Positions 1-14,270 of a stretch of 64,000 nt of DNA are shown piece after piece; position 1 is the first letter of the stretch; each line of letters starts with the position of its first letter. Origin of the DNA: Chionis minor (taxonomy: Eukaryota > Chordata > Aves > Charadriiformes > Chionididae); assembly GCA_013398295.1 (NCBI GenBank), contig VZSF01007706.1, positions 1,066,533 to 1,130,532 of the forward strand, read 5' to 3'. A program made the translations under genes and the position numbers. Below the pieces are notes generated by a model. The model saw nothing but the letters and a program-made list of their open reading frames with translations, ran no database searches and was not told where the DNA came from.

Positions 1-1168
1 TTTAGGTTTTATTCTCCTGTGACACCACCCTGAACAGCAAAATTTTTAAGCTGCTGTTTACGATTTACCAGGAAGTCCACTGTTCGTACAACACTTGCAC
101 AAAGATGGATTAAAAAAAAATAATTCTACTGCTCATTAAGTGTTGTCTCAAAGTCCACAAGACAGAACACACTTTTACCTTCCTAAGTTGCATTATTGTG
201 TGAGATAGAACATCCAGGTCAGCCTTTCAACAGTTTTACTGATGCTTTCTTGGAGCTACACTCTACTTACACGAACATTACCAAAAATAAAGTATTTAAA
301 AAACACCATGGATATAGTGCTTTTATTCCATGGATATAGATCTTTTGTTACCTTGTGTTATAGTAAGTATTCACATTCCCCTTCCCAGACAACTGAATAA
401 TCTTGCAAATGCTGTGAGACAAATTTACTTATGTCTTGGCTTTCAAAGAAAACGTAGACAGACTAAACTGATAAAGCAATTGTTTCTTAATCTCTTTCAT
501 GGCAGAGAATTAGTTTCTTTCAATTCCAAAGTAAATTAAGCATTCTTTGTATTTGATGTTTAAGTACCCGTAGATTTAACAGTTCTTCCCACTACAGAAG
601 GAAAGGGATTTAGTACAAGCGCTGTACAGGACAGAAGACTGTACTAGAGATTTGTCTCGGAAAGCAAGCTTTTCTATATAACATTTAATAGATTATGTTT
701 GGTATCATTTATTTTCAGCAAACTTTGAACATTGGCACGCAACTTGAAAATCTTTCACAGATTTCTATACTCCCCTCTTTCAGATTAGAACTGCTTGTTT
801 AATGGTATGGAAATTAGCAGGTACGTCCATAAAGCCTAAGTGGAAAAAACCCAAAACACTTTCAATAAAATGGCAGTCCTGATTGTTTCCCGATTTTGTT
901 TGTGACCTGTACACACAGAAAAGAGGGAAAAAAAACCCAAATAATTTTTAATCAGTTCCGAGCAACTTAGAATAAATATGATTGTTGTACTTTTTAAGCC
1001 TTAAAATTTTACTGTAGCCAGAAATAGAGTATTTAGTGTTTAAGAAATTAGGACTAAAGAAGCCCTTAATGACTAAAAACAGTTCACTACACAGCTTCCT
1101 TTGCTTGAAGGGGAAGGAGGGATTTCCCTAACCGCTTAAAACAGGAAACTCAAATTTGTTGTTCCGTT

Positions 1169-1182
1169 TCACCAGAGGGCGG
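1169..1182 (+). promoter_or_regulatory. CTCF-like motif in intron 7
   Basis: The sequence TCACCAGAGGGCGG fits the vertebrate CTCF core (CCASYAGRKGGCRS) at every position but the first. It is followed by a G-rich run (GGGGGACGGGG) that is unusual in this AT-rich intron. This is a motif match only; occupancy is not shown by sequence. Confidence 0.35.
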
Positions 1183-2939
1183 GGGACGGGGAATGATGTA
1201 TGAGGGACTCCCAGTCATCCAGAGCATAATTTTTACTCATCAGTAGAGCATAGATTAGGTTTCTCTGGTCTATACTATTTCCTAATATCCTCTCTCCCAC
1301 TCACAGCTCTTTCCCCTCCTCCTTTCCAGCATTCAGCGTGGCATCTATTCTGATCACAAAGGATGAAGAAAAATTATGCAGCCATGACCCTCCTCAACAC
1401 GTACAGGCACATATCACTGACCAAAGAGACCTGTATAGGAAGTTCTTCAGTTCTGAATATATGCTTAACATTGCCAAATGCTACCTATAAAGCAGCCTGC
1501 TGTTCCTTTCATTTACAAACCCTTCGAAAATACTCAATACCAGCGCCACTTTCTTTCCCAATAAGAACCACCTGCCTCTGCTTGGAACAAAGGTCCATAA
1601 TTTCATTCAATTTATTTTCTCACCAGAGAAGTCAGTACCACATACTTGTTGATTATACATAAGCATAAAATGAAATAAAGTGTGAAATACCATTGTATTG
1701 ATATTAAAGCTTTAACATTATCTGAAACAGAATTTGAGTATGTATTTATAGACTAATAGGAAGCAACTCAAAGAGGAAATTATTATTAGACATACTAAAA
1801 TGCATTTGTTACAGTAACTAAAATCACATTTCAGAAAGGCCCCCTGAATTAATCAGTTAAATTGTCCCAAATAAAAAGTAAATAAAGAACAGCTCATCCT
1901 ATTCAGTGCGCAAGTCACTTACTACACTGGTCACTCGATTTAATTGAAGTTGTGAGTTACCGTGCAAGAGTTTCCATTAACCAGTTGACCTATGCTATGT
2001 AACATTACTTCTGCAAAAGTGACCTTCTTAAACAGTTAAAACCCCCGCAAATTTATGCAACTGTCAGCTTCAAGAGTATAGCCTAAGTACAAGCAGAAAA
2101 ATATTTTTTGGCAACTAACTGAACGTACATAATTCTGATCCAAGGTTTAAGGGCATCTGCAACGTAAGCATATCAAGTTAATGGTAATTCAATGCAAGTG
2201 AGGGAGAAACACAGTCGGGGGAAAAAAAGTAAATTGAACTTTCAGCACACAAAACCTAACTGCTAACAGAATAACAAGAGACCAGAAGAAACCACTCAAG
2301 TATAACCTTGAAAGGGTTAACCCAGAACTTTGTTATTGGTAAGAAGGGCAAACAAGACTATCACGCGTCTCAAGGGGGGGAAAAAAGCAAATTTATCATG
2401 GAATAATAGACGAGTGACACTGTATAGTATTTATTAAGAAATGCTTTAAGGAGATTGTGGGGTCGTGCAAAACTTATTGCAGGATGCTTACAGGGAGAAT
2501 CAAAGACAAGGAAAGGGAGGAATCAAGGTGGTTCAGGAATGAATAAATATGGGAAAAATGGGAGAAGGAGACTGAAATAAGCTGCTGCCTTTGCCTGTTT
2601 CTCCACTTAAACCACTGAAATATTCAGCACATGAGATAAATCCCCTCACTCCCAGTACCTCAGAGAATATAGACTAAACAATATTAAATGCTAATCATCA
2701 TCTGGCATTAACGTGTTCTTTAACACACACTATACTCGTACTAGTTAATTAAGTGTACCCAAACTGGGCATCTAAAACTGTGTATTGAAAGTGACCCCTG
2801 ATCTGTATTAACTGTTGATCAACCTCTAGAAGCTCTTTGAAAGGGAGTTAGTTGTTCTAGGGCAAAACTTTTGCTACGTTTCAACAATCTGAGAGTTTGA
2901 CAATAAATTTCCAAAGCTTAGAAGTTTTCTTCAGCTTTT

Positions 2940-3215
2940 CTTATTATTAATTTATATCTACACATATTATGTTTTATAATATATGTAATATGTAATATAT
3001 GTAATAATTTATATATACATTACATATAAATACAACAGACAATATGAAAATATAAATCTACTTTATAACATAAGATACACTCAATATATCATATTTTTAT
3101 ATAATATTTAAGTAGGTATCTATATAAAAATACTTTATTATAACATAAAAACCTATAATATATACTAACTACATAATACATACAAGGCACATAGTATATA
3201 ATACATACGTATGTA
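2940..3215. repeat. AT-rich low-complexity tract
   Basis: About 275 bp are composed almost only of A and T, with repeated TAATATATG / TGTAATAT and TATATA units, some arranged as imperfect inverted repeats. It lies about 240 bp into intron 7 from the exon 7 donor. It looks like a degenerate AT microsatellite. Confidence 0.7.
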
Positions 3216-3457
3216 GCCACAGATTACAGAAGAATAACAAAGCCTAAACACTATATGTTTAGTGTTAGATTTTACGCATTTAGCAAAGCAAAGGAACTAG
3301 CACTTAGCAAATGCTAAATGCAGCAAAGTAAACTCAGCATATTATATCTGTTGACCAACCCAAATGACTTTTCCTGTCTGGCGAATACCGTAGTTTTACT
3401 AGAACTGGTAAGGAATAATTACCGCTAAACACACCTGAAGTGACATTTCGTACTTAC

Positions 3458-3667
3458 TTTGCATAGTCAAAGAGCCTGCTGTCCCAGAGCTGATGATTTC
3501 CTTTAGGACCAGAATGGAAGAAACAAGAATCTGTGCCATCAAATTTGTTGAGACCATCTTCAGAGTTTTTTGATGCATGGCTGTGCACAACATCCAGCAG
3601 AACAGTGATGCCCATTGAGTGAGCAACATCAATCATTTCTTTCAGGTCATCTGGAGTTCCGTAACGG
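3458..3667 (-). CDS. GBE1: GBE1 exon 7 (210 nt): GH13 conserved region I
   Basis: The exon starts with the last base of codon 261. It reads [20 protein letters not shown], then [20 protein letters not shown], then a segment containing [13 protein letters not shown], and ends at WDSRLFDYA plus two bases of codon 331. DVVHSH (human numbering about 286-291) is GH13 conserved region I, whose Asp and His help shape subsite -1. The catalytic nucleophile and general acid follow in later exons not in this window. The acceptor is GGTAG followed by CCGTTAC with a moderate pyrimidine tract. The donor is CAAA followed by GTAAGT. The 210-nt length matches human exon 7 (bases 783-992). Arg262 and Tyr329, sites of known human disease alleles, are both conserved. 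Translation past the donor meets a stop at once, as expected for an exon edge. Confidence 0.98.
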
Positions 3668-7290
<3,623 letters not shown>

Positions 7291-7426
7291 CAAGATCCTT
7301 TATTCTAGGTAGTACATTGTACGTGAAGTTTTTGTAAGAAGCTACTTTCCCTTCCGGGGAAGCAATTCCCACATGAGATTCATAGATTTTTAGGCTTTTT
7401 AATCTTTTGGGGGAAGGATGCTTATG
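7291..7426 (-). CDS. GBE1: GBE1 exon 5 (136 nt): start of the GH13 catalytic domain
   Basis: The exon encodes [20 protein letters not shown] and then [20 protein letters not shown] followed by RIKDL, ending one base into codon 231. IYESHVGI is the first conserved strand of the GH13 barrel in branching enzymes; human has [20 protein letters not shown]. The acceptor has a long T tract (about eleven T) before CTTCATAG, with a CCTAAC branch-point-like sequence just upstream. The donor is TTG followed by GTGAGTA. Length and phase match human exon 5 (bases 556-691). Leu224, whose change to Pro is a known human GSD IV allele, is kept here in NVL. The basic N-terminal stretch before IYESH is more lysine-rich than in human. 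Confidence 0.97.
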
Positions 7427-8819
7427 CTATGAAGAAAAAAAAAAACACAGTTCTCGTTAGGATACAACAGCTTGGAAGTGTTGTCACAATCACATAATTT
7501 GAGATGAAAAACAATTTGAAGTTTGTTTGGGTTTGTTTTCCTCTAAAAGCACAAATATTTCAGCAGTAATTAAGCATTCTAAACTGTTAAAGCAAATGCC
7601 TACTTCAAAGTACCATTATTCACGAACAAGGAACTGGACATCCGCAACCCAGCACTTTTCTTATACCCTTTTTAAATTACACTAAGGTGCATAAACTTAA
7701 AGCAGCCATTATACTATAAAGTTCTTCTAAACTATGAAGCTTGTTTGAAAATAAAAGATGACAACAGAAAGATAGGGGGTTATTTTTTAGGCATACCTGC
7801 TTTTTGAAGATATTTGAAGTCACCCTCCTACTTACAAAAGGACTTAAGGTTTTTTCCTGACTTAACTCAGTAAGGACTTGTCCGCACCCTAAATTTTCTC
7901 ACCTCCTTTTCACTCAGGTCACAGATCACTCCATTTCCAACTACCTCCCCACTCTTCCTCTTACAGAAAATCTAGGTGTCACACAGCATCATAGATAAAT
8001 GGTAGGTCACTGAATTTGTACAAACTATACACCTAAGTAAGAAAGTTACTGTAGATTATGTAATTATTTTAATTTTTTTTAAGAGATTTTTCCATGTGAG
8101 TTCCCATTTCTCTGTCAAGCAGATGCTTCACAATTTGAGTTAGGTGCAAAACTTAAAAGAGAGGCTGCAGTGCCTCTAATACATAACGTTTTTTAGTGAA
8201 AACACCAAAAAGCCTAACAATACAAAATAACATCATTCAGTCTGAAGTTTCTGACTGTTCTCCTAGGACATTTTTCTCTTATGTAAAGAGTTTCCCTCCT
8301 TACAGCAGTGTATGAGAAATAAGAGGGCTTTCCTGATATGAAGAAACTAGAATTTGACTGAAGCACGAGCACCTTACTTTTGAAAGGTTCTTCTGACTTC
8401 ATACAGCATTGACTTATTATCAGACTACTGAACCTTGCATTTGCAGCTAACTCATTCTTATACCCAGTTCTGATAAGTCCCTGCTCTCCTCTGTACCAAG
8501 AGGGTCTGCCTAGTCCGGGAATAGTTACTGAGCTTGCCTAGCATATGGGAAGCCAAGGTTAAAATACCACTTTAACAGGTAACTATTTCTGAGATGCTCT
8601 ACAGGAGACTGAAAAAGGACATCAACAACATCCATCATTCAAGCCACTTCTGTCAAAGCAATGAATAAAACCCCTTAACATCTCAGGTAACTACTTTAAC
8701 TAGTTCACTACCCTCTTTTTGTGGAAGATGATTATTTTTTTTCTCCTTCCAAGCAGGGATACAAAGATGACACATACATGATTTTTATACACCTTTTAAA
8801 AATAGTATTTAAGCCTTAC
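7427..8819 (-). other. GBE1: Intron 4 of GBE1 (1,393 bp)
   Basis: Intronic sequence between exons 4 and 5. The acceptor end has a strong pyrimidine tract. Nothing else was recognised. Confidence 0.9.
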
Positions 8820-8945
8820 TATATATGACTGTGGTGGATTCCAGTGTACCCAATCATAATTTACTTTGTCTTCATCACGGATTACGTATCTTGCCCAAGG
8901 TGAAATACGATAGAGGAGTTCGCCATTTTGAGCACGAATCACCAC
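8820..8945 (-). CDS. GBE1: GBE1 exon 4 (126 nt): end of CBM48 and linker to the catalytic barrel
   Basis: This in-phase exon of 42 whole codons reads [20 protein letters not shown], then [22 protein letters not shown]. Human has [20 protein letters not shown] followed by [22 protein letters not shown]. The segment LYRISPWA..V is a conserved part of the N-terminal module in eukaryotic branching enzymes. The acceptor is TTATTTTATAG and the donor is ATA followed by GTAAGG, both good. Length and phase are those of human exon 4 (coding bases 430-555). It is the upstream member of the compact cluster of exons 4 to 7, separated from exon 5 by 1,393 bp. Confidence 0.97.
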
Positions 8946-9780
8946 CTATAAAATAACCGCAACATATGCATGCAGTCATACATAATTCATATAAGACTTC
9001 CTATATTAACAATAGTGGAGAATGAAATAGTACACTACACAAATTTAGTTTAAAGAACACACAAATATACAATGCAAGCCAAGGCAAGGAAGAATGACCC
9101 TTTTCACAGAGATGACTTTGTAAAGGGATAGCAAACCAGGCACGTCAGACACAAGAGTGATGTTCGTGAGCAGGAGCTGAAAGGTAAGGATATATATGTA
9201 AGCTTCGTATAAGTAATGGGAGAAAGAGCCTTCCCTAATGGATTACTATTAGGTTCCCTTATTTCCCATATCATTGCTATTTCCCTACCACACTCTTATA
9301 AATTTAAATGGACATGCAGTATAATGCCATCAAGATGAGAACTGTTATTTGTTTACTTGGCAAACAGTCTAGTAAATCAATTTTAGTATCTTAACTCCTT
9401 CTTCTTTTCTATGCTCTGTGAGCCCTGACCAGTATCTCCTATAGACCAGAACCACAGGTCAACACGAGCAGCACAGGACAGCTTCCAGGTCGGGAAAAGA
9501 GCGAAACGAGTTTCTTCTGCCACCTTGCAGTTTCTCTAGATCCCTTCATTGTTCTAAAAATAAAATAACGTATCATCATTGGGTTTACTTTCTGTATTTG
9601 GTTTCCTCTATTTTATAACAGCAGACTAAAAGGCCCACTCTTTTCAATTCTTTCAAAAAGCTCATAAAACTTCCACAGAAAGAGTGACCAAACACAACAA
9701 ATCTCAGAGCTCTTCTAAAGTATTACAATTTTACACAACAAAAGCAAAACTGAAATAATTACTAGGATAATGTTATACCA

Positions 9781-9848
9781 GGACCTTGCAGAAGACACTG
9801 TTTTTGAGGAGTTAGTGATCTTGAACAGGCCACTTCTGCTCTATTGAG
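9781..9848 (+). repeat. Dispersed repeat copy 1 (unclassified family)
   Basis: About 68 bp match 58222-58289 in the same orientation, at roughly 80-85% identity by eye. Shared cores include CCTTGCAGAA, ACACTGT and CTTGAACAGGC. Similarity fades on both sides. It is probably a fragment of an old interspersed element, but I cannot name the family. Confidence 0.6.
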
Positions 9849-12800
9849 TAATTAATGTAATCTGTAACTTATAAAATACCCTTGGGAAAGACTACGAGAC
9901 TCAAGGGGTGGAATGTAGTGTTGCTGACTGGGAGAGTGCTGCAATTCTAAGAGCTAGGGACAACAGGTCCATGCTGTGCTGCACATATTCCTTGGCTGCA
10001 GGACCACCCCAGCCATCTCAGCATAAGAAGGACCCACAGGTTGCCCCCCCTTGGTAATGGCAACACCACCACCCACATGACCTTGCCTTTGTCTGAAAGT
10101 GCAGCAAAAAGTCCTCATGAGAACATGTTTTAGAAGTAGAGTTGTTTTCTTGTAAGGAAATATATACTAGCTTGAATGACCAAAAGGGAAAGCTTCTCTC
10201 TAAGAACAGAATCTGCTCTACACAGAATGCCATGGGGAAGACAAAAAAAAAATCTATGGGAGCGCTGTCTGACACCACACTACTGCAGGGTGCCCAGCAT
10301 TTGAAGGTGACTTGCCTCTTATCAGTATTTCTCCTCTTCTTCTAATTAAAGGAGTTATCCTATGAAGACAATTGTTGTCCGGCCCTTCTTCTCAAGATGC
10401 AGCAAGAATCCTGTCCCACCTCTCTCACAACACCCCCCAGCCCCATTCCTCATTGGAGAAGGAACAGCATGACTCTAGTTTTGCTCCCTGTTTCAGCTGC
10501 CATTTTAACAATAGCAGAAAGTTTACAAATTTAGAACCTGGAAATGTACAAGCAAGTAAAGTCCTGAAATTCTTCATTCTGGCATTTACATTGATGGTCA
10601 TTTTTTTTTTGTTTGGTTGTTGGTTTGGGGGGCTGCTTTTCTTTCATAAGTAGAGCTGTGAGCAGAAGAAGCCTCAAATGAAGGGGGGGAAGCCTTCACC
10701 CTACCCCCTCCTCCTTTAATTTAAAAAAAGATATTTTTTTTGTTCTCAATTTCTAACAAGTAGTCTGGAAGATGACAATTATCAAAGAATTGGTTTTTCA
10801 CCTGTGGCAAGCATCTTCCATTCTTTTGGTAGATTATCTGCATCCTTAACCCAACCACAGAAGAAAGATGAAAATAGGTATAACATAGGTTAATGGAAGT
10901 TAGTAGAGTAAAGCAAGAAGGTATGATTACTGTGTCTCTCGGTGTATATTATAACAACTCTGACAACTCAAAGCTAGTTTTTTTTAAGAAGTAATTGAGA
11001 CTAGCCATTTAATTAGGAAAAAGCTAAGAAAAAGTTATTAAAAAAACCCACTATACAGTTGCACAGAAAATTTCTTCTCTCAGCTGTGCTAGCGAAGCTG
11101 GCCAAAAGGCTATTTCTGCAAATTATATCAACGCCGTGAAGGTCCTCCTGGCTGACATCATTGACAATCTGCAAGTTACTCCACACTTCCGTTGATGTTA
11201 TTGCTTCTTCTACTAATTTGTCCCAATTTACTTATCACAGAAATAAGATAATTACTGCATACAACCACCATACCTAGCCACTCTAGTTTGCATTCCTTTT
11301 TCTCTAATACTCTAGTGTAATTTATATTATACAGATTTATAAGGGGTGGGCACATTTTATTTTAAGAAATATGAGGTAATTAATCTAAATTCAGAACATT
11401 CTTTAATTGGATATAGTACTGGTTTAGTCCAAAAATGATACTGGAGAGGGGAAAAAAGCTTGTTTATTGCAAAATACTAAAACCAGTCATGCATACTGTT
11501 TAATTTAATTCATTAAGCAATGAAAAACACTTAAAGGCAGATTAGAAACACATAAGTGAGCAACCAGTTATTTCACTTTTAACCCACACTTCTACAGTTA
11601 TGGTTAATTAACACATGCAGCATATCTCTACATCCTGTCCTTCTGAAATCACCTAAGAACTTGTGTTGTTCCATAGTCAAGCAGCTGAAATTGACCGTAT
11701 TTTCCCTCATTTCCAAGGCATCAGCACACTTGATCTACCAGTTTTTCCGAGTTTTGCCTAAATACTAGTTTTGATTTTACTCAAAGCATCTATCAGGTCA
11801 AGTTTATTAGTTAGACTTTTCAGGAATTGAGAGACTTTTATAGGAAGTAGTACAAGTTCCTAACAAACTTTCACAGCCAGAATTTCAATAGCTACAAATA
11901 AAGCTTCAAAGAAGCAGAGGCATACATGTATTTCTCACATTACAATAGTAACAGTGTACAGCCATAAACAGGTGGTGTGGATCTACCATTTTCCACAAGG
12001 GCTGGATTTACACAGTCTTAACAGACTTAAGTCTGCTCTATCTTAAGGTTCACAATCTAAATTTCTTTTTTGTTTTTATTTTAGCACTTAACTTACAGTT
12101 TTATTATGCAAAGATAAGAAACCTCTCATGTTCTAAAGAAAAGGACACATTTATTCAACATAAGAATTCATAGAATTTAACCATGCAAGTGTCAGGAAAA
12201 AAATCTAAAAAATGTCAGAGGACCATTTATTTTAAACAAATATTCAGAAATTTTATTTGTTGCCTTCTTCACAGTGCAGGTCTTTTTAAGAAATATTTTC
12301 CAAATACATCCAGCCACGGTTGTACTCATTTGAACCCCCACCATAACAGTAGAAATCTCAGTCTTGCTCATGTATTGCTGTCATTTTTGAACATCATGAG
12401 CTCTGCACACAGAAAGCATAGTCCTCAGGAACACAACTGATCTAGAAAATAAATCATTACAATGCTAAAGCTGATAAAGTTGAATCCTGTTCTTCTGATT
12501 TACAAGAGCATAATCAACAGTTTCCTTAGACCTCTATCAAGTGATCCCTAACAATTTCAATTCTCTTTTCCCATGCTTGCTTAAGCCTTTTCTTAATTTT
12601 ATGTCAGTGACATTTACTGAATCTTTCTTTTCCTTAATTACAAAGCTCTATACTCAATCAGCTTCTTATATCTCTCTCCTGACATTGTAGAAAGTCGATT
12701 AATAAGTTATGAGTAGAAAGAATTCAGATATTTTCTAAAGTTTCTTGAGACAGAACTCCCACACCATCATCCTTAGCTGAAACATTAGCAAAAAAAGCCA

Positions 12801-14227
12801 CACCACACTACAAGAAGTTAAATGGTACCCCAAAACAAATGGCAATTCATCCTAAGACTTACAAAAATAACTAATGGAAGCAGTCCAACAGCTTTCACTC
12901 CCATATTTGCTTTAACATTTCTTGAAACAATAAATTACAAATAAATAAAAGTTGTGATAAAGGGAGAAACAAAGCACACACATAAAACTGAGGGACGCGT
13001 AGAAGTGGAAGACAAACTCTTGCTCCACTCACACCAGACTATTATTTGTACTCCATTCTCTGCGTTGTTCAGATACAAGAAGTAGTGGCCATGTATACTC
13101 TGCACCTACCACTACGGGTTATATATGCATAAAGAACGCTGAATATAGTCATTACACAGCCCTTTTGACAAAGTACCTATGAGTATTTAGCAGATACTGT
13201 ACTTTCACTCGAAATTTGTTTTAACTTATTTCAAACTAATTCTTAAAAGTTATGATGCATAACCTAAGCTAGGTACCACTTCGTTCATTAGCATTTTATA
13301 GCTGAGTATATTTTCTAATTAACTCAGCAATCTTCTCTAAAGAACATATATAAAATCACGATGTTCATTAAAATGGCTTCTTCAAACTCGCCTTGGGATT
13401 TACCTACTTACTTTTTTAAAAGTATGTCTCTGTTCTTTCCTTAAGGTATATGAGGAGGCACATCATACTATTTGATATAAACAGTACAGCCCCCATTAAC
13501 TAAAGCTTTAAAAATGCATACTACTCTAGCATAAAATGCATTTGTCAGGTGGCCAAAAGAAACCAGGAAAAGTTTAACCTTAAATCACAACTCAACTGTT
13601 TGCTTGGGTTTATATGTATTTAAGCTTTATTTACAGAAAATCCTAGGTAAAAAACTGTCACTGTATTTCTCATTCTATTATAATTCTTCCCACTTTTGAT
13701 GGCTTCTAAGAACATATAAACAGAGCATACATCTTGTATGTATGTAATATGTACCAAATAGTCCGTTGTCATTCATATGTTTTCATGTTAGTTATGCACT
13801 CTCATTATGGCTTACCCTTGGCTTTCTTCAAACTAAGTCAAGAAGAAAGAAATCTACATATCAAGAGTTACATTTACACTGCCCAAATTTAGAAGGACAG
13901 AAAAGCAAAGACAAAAACAGGTAACAACTTGCCACAATCTACATTAGGCATCTTTGTCTGAAAGATAAGATAGAGTAGTATTTTACTATCAAACTACATA
14001 ATACATGGGCAACATGACAATTTTTTGTGAAGAGGAGGAAATCTACAACAGCTAACCTGCTTAGAACTCTGTACTAAAAAGTCTTTTTTCCCCCCCTAGT
14101 TCCCAAGTTAGCTTACCCATTGGAAATTTCTAACCCAAGATTTCAGAAAATTCAAAGTTAGTCATGCAGAATTTGCCTGCATTGACACTAGATATAGCTC
14201 ACCTACATAGGTTGTTTGGGGTTTGTT

Positions 14228-14270
14228 GTTTTTTCTTTTTTTTTTTTTGGGGGGGTGGGGTGGGGAAGGG
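14228..14270 (+). repeat. T-run to G-run tract with a G-quadruplex motif
   Basis: A run of 13 T (14236-14248) is followed directly by seven G, then GGGG, GGGG and GGG blocks separated by one or two bases. This fits the canonical four-block G-quadruplex pattern with very short loops. The G-rich strand is the plus strand, the transcription template for GBE1. Confidence 0.75.

Larger units (their letters stand above)
1..3457 (-). other. GBE1: Intron 7 of GBE1 (partial, 5' part only)
   Basis: No exon resembling GBE1 exon 8 and no other coding signal was seen here. The stretch is AT-rich single-copy-looking sequence. It contains a CTCF-like motif near 1169 inside a short G-rich patch, and an AT-rich low-complexity tract at about 2940-3215. 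Short ORFs at 330-539 and 1363-1662 have no recognisable similarity. Confidence 0.8.

Noticed and set aside
3399..3632. 77-codon minus-strand ORF overlapping exon 7 in another frame
   Set aside because: It is a frame-shifted shadow of GBE1 exon 7 and runs through the splice donor into intron.
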